Source: a virus | IMG/VR virus record: IMGVR_UViG_3300027608_002410 | Coordinates: 1 to 22,108 of that record | DNA length: 22,108 nt | Reading direction: 5' to 3' (one strand) | In this document: one piece after another, positions 14,242 to 20,129 of the stretch | Numbering within the stretch: position 1 is the first letter of the stretch | How the letters are laid out: every line of letters begins with the position of its first letter | Notes under the pieces: generated by a model | Database searches by the model: none | What the model was told of the DNA's origin: nothing | Seen by the model: the letters and a program-made list of their open reading frames with translations, nothing else | Position numbers and translations under genes: made by a program

Positions 14242-15921
14242 TTACGTTACGACAGGCGCACCGTCAATCGGGATCGCGCTGTTGACAACGACGAAGCCGG
14301 GGCAAACGCCGTCCGAACGCTCGATGAGGGCTGCACCCCAGACCGCTTCCGCGCCGATGGCGTGGTCGAGATCATGGTTGCGGTGCTCCTCGGTGCGCCG
14401 TCCCATCTGCGGGGAGATGCGGGAACCGTTGATGGAGCCGACGCCGCAGATGATCGCTTCCCGCCCAAAGGCGATGGAGCGGCCAACCGGCACGCCGAGA
14501 ACATTGCACTCCACAACGAGATCGCCAGCAAGAAACTGGCCGTCCGTGGTTTCCCCGGTGAGGCCGGTCGAGATGCCGTTGGTGAGCAGGATGTTGCGTC
14601 CGGAGTTTGCAGCATACTGGAAGATGCCGTATTTTCCGTTGTTCGCACCAGACTGACCGATGATCATCACGTAGCGGGCACTGGATCCCGCGGCAATGGT
14701 GTTGCCGTTGTGATAGGTCCAAGGCGCGTTGGAGAAGTAGCGCGTGAACTCGGGATACGGACTGAGGGCCGCGGCGTTGATGCCGTAGCCTCCGCCGATT
14801 GCCACCCCGGTTGCCGTTGTGGCGGTGCCGGTAGCGTCATAGTAACGAGCCGTAGCAGTGGTGTTCGTGAAGGCGACGCCGGAGCGGTTCGCCCATGTGC
14901 TGCCACTGCCCCACGTCAGGGTTGGAAGGTTCGCCGCCAAGTAGGTGCGAGGCGAGAGAAGCGATCCGATGGGACCGGCGTTGCCGTGATCTTTCTGGAA
15001 CCAGCGGTAAAGACCGATGCCGCTCCACTCGGAGTAGTTCCCCTTGAAGATTGGGTTTTCGGTGCCGCGAACGCCAGCGTAAGACTGAGCCTGAAGATAC
15101 GCGCTCTCGTAGTCCAAATGGCTCAAGCCATGATGGGTGCCAAAGAACATGTATTTTTCAGTGCGCGAGCCGCCGCTATCTTTCGGGCCGAGCGCCATTG
15201 GAAGCGCCCCGATGCCGGAGAGCTTGTTGCGGACGGTGGTGATGGTCGGAGTATCGACGTAGTGCGCCGTCTTAATGGTGGCGACAGTGCTGGGGCCAGC
15301 CGCCGTAAACGCATTGTTGCGGGCGGTAGCGTCAGCCTTTTCGATCATCAGACGAATCATGTCGTCGTTGCGTTTCTGGGCGTGCAACTGGCGCAGGCCG
15401 TCCACGATCATGGAGTCGAGGCGACCGCCGATCATGGTTTCGTCGCGGGCGATGGACTGGAAGCCCACACCGAACCACTGGCGTCCGATCTTCACTTGGA
15501 ACACGGATGCTTGGATCTTCTGCTCGTTGCCGATACGATCAGCCGAGCCTTGGGAGCCGGGACCGCCGAATCCACCATACGTGGTGATGTTGATGGTGTT
15601 GCCAGCGATTTTTTCAGTGTCGGTGATCTTGACGATGGCCTTTCCGCCGTCGCCCTCACCCATAAACCCGTCTGCAAACGGGTTTTCTCCATACATAGCT
15701 TCGGCACCAAGGACAACCTTGCGGCTCCACAGTTCCTCTTCGATCTTTGCATCCTGATCGGTTAGGTTGGCCTTGGTAGTGGCGTTAATTGCGGGGTAAG
15801 ACGCTCCGAGAACGGGCGTCACGAATGATGCGAAAGCAACTGCAAAAGCGACCGGCCAAGAAATGACCGAGAGCGCCGAAGCAACCGCTAACGCGAGACT
15901 GAGATGAAGTTTGTTTTTCAT
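14242..15921 (-). CDS. Major capsid protein, N4 gp56-like, with a hydrophobic N-terminus
   Basis: A 559-residue protein. After the N-terminus, the region LTDQDAKIEEELWSRKVVLG, then GDGGKAIVKITDTEKIAGNT, INITTYGGFGGPGSQG and DRIGNEQKI with VFQVKIGRQWFGV matches the N4-gp56-type (HK97-fold) major capsid layout: a loading element, then a diagnostic low-friction stress segment and a spine helix (GLRQLHAQKRNDDMIRLMIE). Position after a scaffold gene and before a terminator agrees. The first 40 residues are unexpected: MKNK, then about 34 mostly hydrophobic residues (LALAVASALSVISWPVAFAV) and VLGAS, like a signal peptide or membrane anchor. A GTG at 15822 would skip this part, but the CCAA leader 14 bases before ATG 15921 favours the long form. 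Not seen: any cleavage proof. Confidence 0.8.
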   Translation of the reverse strand: MKNKLHLSLALAVASALSVISWPVAFAVAFASFVTPVLGASYPAINATTKANLTDQDAKIEEELWSRKVVLGAEAMYGENPFADGFMGEGDGGKAIVKITDTEKIAGNTINITTYGGFGGPGSQGSADRIGNEQKIQASVFQVKIGRQWFGVGFQSIARDETMIGGRLDSMIVDGLRQLHAQKRNDDMIRLMIEKADATARNNAFTAAGPSTVATIKTAHYVDTPTITTVRNKLSGIGALPMALGPKDSGGSRTEKYMFFGTHHGLSHLDYESAYLQAQSYAGVRGTENPIFKGNYSEWSGIGLYRWFQKDHGNAGPIGSLLSPRTYLAANLPTLTWGSGSTWANRSGVAFTNTTATARYYDATGTATTATGVAIGGGYGINAAALSPYPEFTRYFSNAPWTYHNGNTIAAGSSARYVMIIGQSGANNGKYGIFQYAANSGRNILLTNGISTGLTGETTDGQFLAGDLVVECNVLGVPVGRSIAFGREAIICGVGSINGSRISPQMGRRTEEHRNHDLDHAIGAEAVWGAALIERSDGVCPGFVVVNSAIPIDGAPVVT

Positions 15922-15935
15922 AAGTAAGTTTCTAG

Positions 15936-15959
15936 TTGGTTGGTTGGTTGGTTGGTTGG
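15936..15959 (-). repeat. (CCAA)6 tetranucleotide repeat in the capsid-gene leader
   Basis: Six perfect CCAA units on the transcribed strand, ending 14 bases before the ATG at 15921. No Shine-Dalgarno sequence is present. A shorter copy lies at a similar distance before the SSB-like gene. Tetranucleotide arrays of this size can change in copy number by strand slippage. Confidence 0.95.
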
Positions 15960-15998
15960 TTTGCCTAAATCCCAAGTCTCCTGCTGCTGTCGCTTTGC

Positions 15999-17090
15999 CT
16001 AGTGACGCAGGACGTATCCGGTGCTCCGATGTGTCGGTAAAATTGACTCAATGGTTGCCAGATTGAAGCTGTCAGGTGAACTAAGGTCGAGGGCTTTTTT
16101 TGCCGAAGCATTGGCAAACGGTGCGCTTGCTGCTCCCCCGGCGGGCGTTACCTTCCTCTGCCCCTGCTGCGGTGCTGCCGCTTCCCGATACGCGGGAGCG
16201 GAGTCCATGAGTGCGGATAGTTCCAAGGCAACAGTCGTACCCCTTTCCGAGGCTCGCCTATGGGCGACTCGGGCTGCTGCCGTTTGGGCAACAAACAAGG
16301 GTGCGTCTTTGGTGGAGAGCACGGCACGATTTGGATGGTTTGGCGTTTCTCGGATCTCGCTTATCAAGCCTTGGATTTCCTGACCCAGTTCCGTTTCCGG
16401 ATTTTTGGAATCAGGGAACATTCCCTTGGCTTGGTCGATTGCTTGCAACCTTTCGGCCCTGAAATTCGCCTCGCCGTCAGCTTGGGCTTGCGCCATTGCG
16501 TCGGTGATTTGCCTTTTCAAGGCAGCTAGTTCGCTGATCCTCTTTTGCTTGGAGAGAAGTTCGTCCACTCCAAGTGATCTCGCCAGTTCATCTTCACTCG
16601 CAGTCGCTTCAGCCAGTTCGGCCTCAATCTCCGCAAGTTCCGTGTCCGGATCCGGCGGTGGTGGGTTGGCCCTGATGGCTTCAGCTTGTCGCTGTTCGAC
16701 AAGCTCAATGCGCTCCTTCAGCGTCGGAACATCTTCGCCAGCGTCTCTGAGAATCTTGCCAAGGGCGATAGCCTCTTGTTCGATGTCGGAGAACTGCGCG
16801 GTGGTTACGCGATTCGGGAGAACCCGTGATCTTTCCGTTTCGTACGGAGGCTTTTCGCCTTCCGTTTGATCCGGTTCATCGGTGGGTTCTGGTTCTGCGT
16901 GTGGCGGGGTTTTCCCCTGTGTCGGCCCGTCCATGCCAAGCCGGGCGATCATCTCGTCCAGCTTCTCAAGCGGGGTGTCGGTTAGTGGTGGCAATCCGCC
17001 ACTCTGTTCCACCGGGGATGGTGCCGGTGGATTTGCTGGAGGCGGAGTTTGAGCGGCAGTTTCGGCCTGCTCTGAAGATGAAGTAGTCAT
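15999..17090 (-). CDS. Capsid scaffolding protein
   Basis: A 363-residue, acidic, Pro-rich and coiled-coil protein directly upstream of the major capsid gene, the usual place and composition of a phage scaffold. The N-terminal 90 residues are Pro/Thr/Glu-rich and disordered (QTPPPANPPAPSPVEQSGG). The middle is long helix with coiled-coil character (PTLKERIELVEQRQAEAIRA, ELAEIEAELAEATASEDEL, LLSKQKRISELAALKRQI). The end is Ala-rich, with a short C-terminal helix that would contact the capsid protein. Scaffolds guide assembly of the empty shell and then leave. No protease motif is visible in it. Assignment rests on composition and place, not on sequence identity. Confidence 0.75.
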   Translation of the reverse strand: MTTSSSEQAETAAQTPPPANPPAPSPVEQSGGLPPLTDTPLEKLDEMIARLGMDGPTQGKTPPHAEPEPTDEPDQTEGEKPPYETERSRVLPNRVTTAQFSDIEQEAIALGKILRDAGEDVPTLKERIELVEQRQAEAIRANPPPPDPDTELAEIEAELAEATASEDELARSLGVDELLSKQKRISELAALKRQITDAMAQAQADGEANFRAERLQAIDQAKGMFPDSKNPETELGQEIQGLISEIRETPNHPNRAVLSTKDAPLFVAQTAAARVAHRRASERGTTVALELSALMDSAPAYREAAAPQQGQRKVTPAGGAASAPFANASAKKALDLSSPDSFNLATIESILPTHRSTGYVLRH

Positions 17091-17108
17091 CGGTGATTGG
17101 CGTGGACT

Positions 17109-17309
17109 CTATTTGTGCGGTGGATGTCCAGATTTTTTTTGAGAAATTTTGTAGGGCACTTTGCGCCAGTCGTTTTTAGCATCTGTGCTTTGCCCTCGGC
17201 CTGACAGAAAATGGTTCATCCGCTGGCGCATTTCCCGAGCGTTGAGGTGCCCGTATCCTCCGGAGCCTAACGCCTCTGCTTCTGAGTTGCTTTTGTTTTC
17301 TTGCTCCAT
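17109..17309 (-). CDS. Small hypothetical protein before the scaffold
   Basis: 66 residues, charged and polar: an acidic N-terminus (EQENKSNSEAEALGSGG), a short helix (NAREMRQRMNHFLSG) and a basic end (KISQKKSGHPPHK). No family recognised. It fills the space between the 183-residue protein and the scaffold gene (gaps of 24 and 18 bases) in the same direction. It could be a small head protein. Confidence 0.5.
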   Translation of the reverse strand: MEQENKSNSEAEALGSGGYGHLNAREMRQRMNHFLSGRGQSTDAKNDWRKVPYKISQKKSGHPPHK

Positions 17310-17333
17310 TGCTTTAATTACAATCGAGTCGCT

Positions 17334-17885
17334 TCATTCCGCCGTCCAGATCTCCGTCTGTCGTTTCAGAGGTGAAGGAAATTCCAATTTGTTGTCGGTG
17401 AAACTACGTTCCCGGAAAACTACGTGGTTTGTTGGCTGCACTGTAAGATGGTCGCTGTCGAGCCGCACAAAACTGAACTCTTTGGCTTGCTCAGGATAGG
17501 CTGAAAAACCGTCACCCACTGGCGACACGGAGAATAGATACTCCCCTATATGTTGCTTGCGGTTTGCCATGACCTTACACTCCAGCCCTCGCAAGAAGGT
17601 GTATTCCGTTGCCGACCAATCCCATCCGTAGCAATCCCATGTCTGAGCATCGCGTTCCGTCCATTTTCCTTGCGGCTTACTGCTGAACGCAATAGCGTGA
17701 GCGGGAATGTTGCGGTAGATCGCACCCGATTCAAGCATCACGGTGCAACCCCAAACGCGACCCGGATAACAAACCAGCCCATACCAGACAGCGGGGATGT
17801 AGCCGCACGGTTTTTTGTGGGTGTGTCGCGAATCCACCCAGACGTAAAGGTGGCGCGGAATTTCGCCTGTGAGCGTATTCCTCAT
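17334..17885 (-). CDS. Conserved-looking phage protein of the head region, unknown function
   Basis: A 183-residue beta-rich protein with many aromatic residues: HLYVWVDSRHTHKKPCGYIP, AVWYGLVCYPGRVWGCTVML, WDCYGWDWSATEYTFLRGL and a C-terminal part with VGDGFSAYPEQAKEFSFVRL. It resembles proteins found between lysis and head genes in related phages, but no function is known to me. It starts nine bases after the endolysin stop, with an A-rich stretch instead of a Shine-Dalgarno sequence. Confidence 0.65.
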   Translation of the reverse strand: MRNTLTGEIPRHLYVWVDSRHTHKKPCGYIPAVWYGLVCYPGRVWGCTVMLESGAIYRNIPAHAIAFSSKPQGKWTERDAQTWDCYGWDWSATEYTFLRGLECKVMANRKQHIGEYLFSVSPVGDGFSAYPEQAKEFSFVRLDSDHLTVQPTNHVVFRERSFTDNKLEFPSPLKRQTEIWTAE

Positions 17886-17894
17886 TTTGATTTG

Positions 17895-18380
17895 TTACAC
17901 ATGCAACCTGATGCGGGTTTTGATGCTGTCCAAAGAACGAGACTTCTCAAACACGCCGCCGCCCTCACGCGAACCCGCTGCGTCGGTATTTCCCTCGATT
18001 GTGCGAATGCGACCAGCCTCTGGTCCTCGCACGCAAACGCCAATGTGGGAAAACTTGAAGATCACGATGTCGCCGGGCTGAATATCAGAACCGGGACCGC
18101 GCATCGTTTCGGTGCTGCTGTCCTGCTTCAAACTCCAGTTTTCAAAGTCCCACGCGCCAGCCGTTTTAGGTCGAGCAAAGGTGTATGCGCCGCCCTCCTT
18201 GGTCATGGCCTCTCGGACCAACCAGCAGACAAATGCAGCGCACCACGGCCAAGCCTCGGTTGATGGCAGGTTGGTTGCGGCCTTGTATTCATTCACACGA
18301 GGTCCACAGTTGCTTCCGTTGATCTCCTCAACGCCAACTTCTTTTTTTGCTAGTTCAACGATGGTTTTTGCAAGGCTCAT
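17895..18380 (-). CDS. CHAP/NlpC-P60-like endolysin
   Basis: A 161-residue peptidoglycan hydrolase of the cysteine-peptidase type. The catalytic Cys47 is in WPWCAAFVCWLVREA, the His112 in GDIVIFKFSHIGVCV, and the third polar residue is Glu129 or Asn131 in TIEGNTDAA. The whole chain is the catalytic domain; there is no separate cell-wall-binding domain and no signal peptide, so it depends on a holin to reach the wall. CHAP enzymes cut peptide cross-links in peptidoglycan. The ATG overlaps the upstream holin-like stop (ATGA). It belongs to the lysis cluster with the holin, spanin and TM/coiled-coil proteins just upstream. Confidence 0.88.
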   Translation of the reverse strand: MSLAKTIVELAKKEVGVEEINGSNCGPRVNEYKAATNLPSTEAWPWCAAFVCWLVREAMTKEGGAYTFARPKTAGAWDFENWSLKQDSSTETMRGPGSDIQPGDIVIFKFSHIGVCVRGPEAGRIRTIEGNTDAAGSREGGGVFEKSRSLDSIKTRIRLHV

Positions 18381-18616
18381 TCGGTTGGTGGTGTTGGTTT
18401 CTCAGTTGTTTTCTGCGCGGCTTTGATGCCCACAAGCGAGCCAGCAAAGCCTATCACGGTAAGGGATATGTCTTTTAGATGCGGAAACCAGATGCACGCG
18501 GCAAGGAACGCTGGAACCACGATGCAGACCGTCCAGACCATCACCAGTCGCATGGACGAGTTGTTGCCGTTGTCTTCTCGGAAGAATCCAGCAATCCAGT
18601 TAAAGATTGGTTTCAA
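18377..18616 (-). CDS. Probable holin (two TM segments)
   Basis: A 79-residue protein with two hydrophobic segments: about residues 23-44 (LVMVWTVCIVVPAFLAACIW) and 50-66 (ISLTVIGFAGSLVGIKA), separated by a short turn, with a polar C-terminal tail rich in Lys, Thr and Pro. An amphipathic Trp/Phe-rich N-terminus (FNWIAGFFRED) precedes them. This is the size and layout of a class II-type phage holin, which forms holes in the inner membrane for the endolysin coded next (ATGA overlap). The start is TTG at 18616, overlapping the upstream TGA (TTGA); the next ATG would lose the conserved N-terminal segment. Confidence 0.72.
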   Translation of the reverse strand: MKPIFNWIAGFFREDNGNNSSMRLVMVWTVCIVVPAFLAACIWFPHLKDISLTVIGFAGSLVGIKAAQKTTEKPTPPTE

Positions 18617-19125
18617 AAGAATTTCAGCAGAGGGATGGATTGTCTAAAATACACAAGTGCAACGATGGACGCAACTGTCGCCGAAAACGCCCACCACCAC
18701 CTCCATGCCCACGTCCGCCACGCCTCGGCCCCCGCGATCTCGACCGACACCTTGTCCTGAGCAGTCGCGATGGCAACCTCCATTCCAGAAATGGTAAGCC
18801 GCAAGTCTTCATTCGTTCCACGTAAAGAATCCGTCTCGCTCGTCGCGATGCGAAGGGAAAGAAGCAGATTCGCCGTGTCGCCGTCTGGCCTTGTCGCGTT
18901 GAGTTTCTTTGCCGTTGCCGTTGCCTCGTCCACGCTTCCCTTTAGTCTCCCAATGCTTCCGGCCTGTTGTTCTACGAGCTTGCCAGCTTGCTCCGTCTTC
19001 TTCGTCATAGGCTCCATAATCTTGCGGGCTTTTGTTGGTGCGCTTTGGCATGATGTCAGGAGGATTAGGGAAACTATCAAATTCCGCGCTGTTAATAGCA
19101 GGCTAATAGTTTGCAACAGTTTCAT
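18613..19125 (-). CDS. Probable unimolecular spanin (lipoprotein with C-terminal TM)
   Basis: A 170-residue protein with two membrane signals. At the N-terminus a hydrophobic stretch (LIVSLILLTSC) ends in a lipobox LTSC with Cys26 as lipid site and Gln at +2, which favours the outer membrane. At the C-terminus a Trp-rich interface (WRTWAWRWWW) leads into a membrane helix (AFSATVASIVALVYF). The part between is helical and coiled-coil-like (KKTEQAGKLVEQQAGSIGRL). A lipoprotein N-terminus plus C-terminal inner-membrane helix is the layout of unimolecular spanins such as T1 gp11, which join inner and outer membranes in the last lysis step. This implies a Gram-negative-type host. An alternative is an ordinary lipoprotein with a membrane helix. 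Confidence 0.65.
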   Translation of the reverse strand: MKLLQTISLLLTARNLIVSLILLTSCQSAPTKARKIMEPMTKKTEQAGKLVEQQAGSIGRLKGSVDEATATAKKLNATRPDGDTANLLLSLRIATSETDSLRGTNEDLRLTISGMEVAIATAQDKVSVEIAGAEAWRTWAWRWWWAFSATVASIVALVYFRQSIPLLKFF

Positions 19126-19141
19126 TACCCAATAAGCAAGA

Positions 19142-19197
19142 CCAGCTTTGTCGTGAAGATTGAGAGATCAAAACTGGTTGTCTCTCATTTTAGCTGG
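19142..19197. other. Nested stem structure in the spanin leader
   Basis: CCAGCT (19142-19147) can pair with AGCTGG (19192-19197), and inside it TGAGAGA (19161-19167) pairs with TCTCTCA (19181-19187). The nested structure fills much of the 101-base gap before the spanin start and ends 16 bases from the ATG at 19125. Only four T residues follow the inner stem on the + strand and none on the - strand, so a regulatory or processing role is more likely than termination. Confidence 0.5.
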
Positions 19198-19226
19198 ATT
19201 GTGAAACGCAAATCTCATTTCTCCAC

Positions 19227-19526
19227 CTACTGCGCTGCTTCCTTGAGCGGACGACCTGCCGCCTCTCGCCTGTCCCATCCGCCGCCGTAAAACATTCGCA
19301 GCACCTTCTCGTTCATGCTCTCCAGCTTTGCGTTCAATTCGGTCTGCTGTGTTTGCATGTTCTTGAAGTCCCGGCCCATGTCATGGACTTGCCAGCAACC
19401 GCCCACAAGGGACGTGATGCCCAAGGCGATGAGCGGAGCAAGCACCATCCGAATAAACGCGAAACACCTCTCCGCGATAATGCGAATGTCGTTCAGTTCT
19501 TGATTTTGATTTGGTTCGTTGCTCAT
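19227..19526 (-). CDS. Small membrane protein with coiled coil (lysis accessory, tentative)
   Basis: 99 residues. After a polar N-terminus comes one hydrophobic segment (FIRMVLAPLIALGITSLVGG, residues about 25-46), then a coiled-coil region (DFKNMQTQQTELNAKLESMN) and a basic/Gly end. One N-terminal membrane helix followed by coiled coil is the layout of an inner-membrane spanin or of small holin-associated proteins. Its place in the lysis group, overlapping the Ala-rich gene by four bases (ATGA), supports a lysis role, but with a unimolecular spanin next door its exact job is open. Confidence 0.6.
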   Translation of the reverse strand: MSNEPNQNQELNDIRIIAERCFAFIRMVLAPLIALGITSLVGGCWQVHDMGRDFKNMQTQQTELNAKLESMNEKVLRMFYGGGWDRREAAGRPLKEAAQ

Positions 19527-20125
19527 GGTTTCAAAGCGGCGAGCTTTGCGGCGGCTGCTGTGACTGCGGTTTGCGCGGTAGCAAGGTCGGCTTCCAGCTT
19601 TGCCTTGCGTGCCGTGGAGGTATGGGCGTAAGCCGCAACCAGCACCTTGCCCAGTGCGTCGAGGTCGCCTTTTGCGTGTGCCTCTTGGCCTGCCTGCACT
19701 AGAGCGTCGAGTCGGTTGTGGACGGCGCGTCCTTCGGCTTCTACGGCGGCAGCTAGGTCAGCGGCGTGCTGTGCTTCTAGCTCGGTGATAGCGGCGGCGT
19801 GCTTTGTCGCAACGGATTTGATCTCGTCCCAAGCCTCAGTGTCTTGGGTTGCAAGTTGCGCGTCTTTGACGGCGATGGCTTCGGCGTGGCTAGCGGCTAG
19901 CTCGGCAAGCTCGGAGGCGTGGGACTCAGAGGCGGCTTTGCGCGTTGCGTCTGTTTCGGCGGCTTGGTTGGCGAGTGCGGCAGCGTGCTGGTCCCTTAGC
20001 GCGGCGAGGCTGGTTCCTTCTTCGCGCACCAGCGTTTCGATCCGGCCACGGAGCTGGCTAAGGTGAGCTTCGATGTCCGGCCAGAGTTCTCCGGCGGCGG
20101 CTTGCAGTTGTTCAAGTGTTTTCAT
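19523..20125 (-). CDS. Alanine-rich coiled-coil protein downstream of the tail fibre
   Basis: 200 residues, more than a quarter alanine and almost fully helical. A loosely repeated motif with a His-Ala pair recurs through the middle: DQHAAALANQ, ASHAEAIAVK, TKHAAAITEL, AQHAADLAAA. This suggests a long coiled coil. The C-terminal end (LEADLATAQTAVTAAAAKLA) continues the helix. It starts four bases after the tail-fibre stop, so it could be a fibre-assembly chaperone, a second fibre component or a tail spacer; none of these is proven. No membrane segment. Confidence 0.65.
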   Translation of the reverse strand: MKTLEQLQAAAGELWPDIEAHLSQLRGRIETLVREEGTSLAALRDQHAAALANQAAETDATRKAASESHASELAELAASHAEAIAVKDAQLATQDTEAWDEIKSVATKHAAAITELEAQHAADLAAAVEAEGRAVHNRLDALVQAGQEAHAKGDLDALGKVLVAAYAHTSTARKAKLEADLATAQTAVTAAAAKLAALKP

Positions 20126-20129
20126 GTGA

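Noticed and set aside
14362-15765. Open frame of 467 codons on the + strand opposite the major capsid gene
   Set aside because: It is a shadow of the capsid gene: no motif, no plausible start signal, and the opposite frame has clear capsid features.
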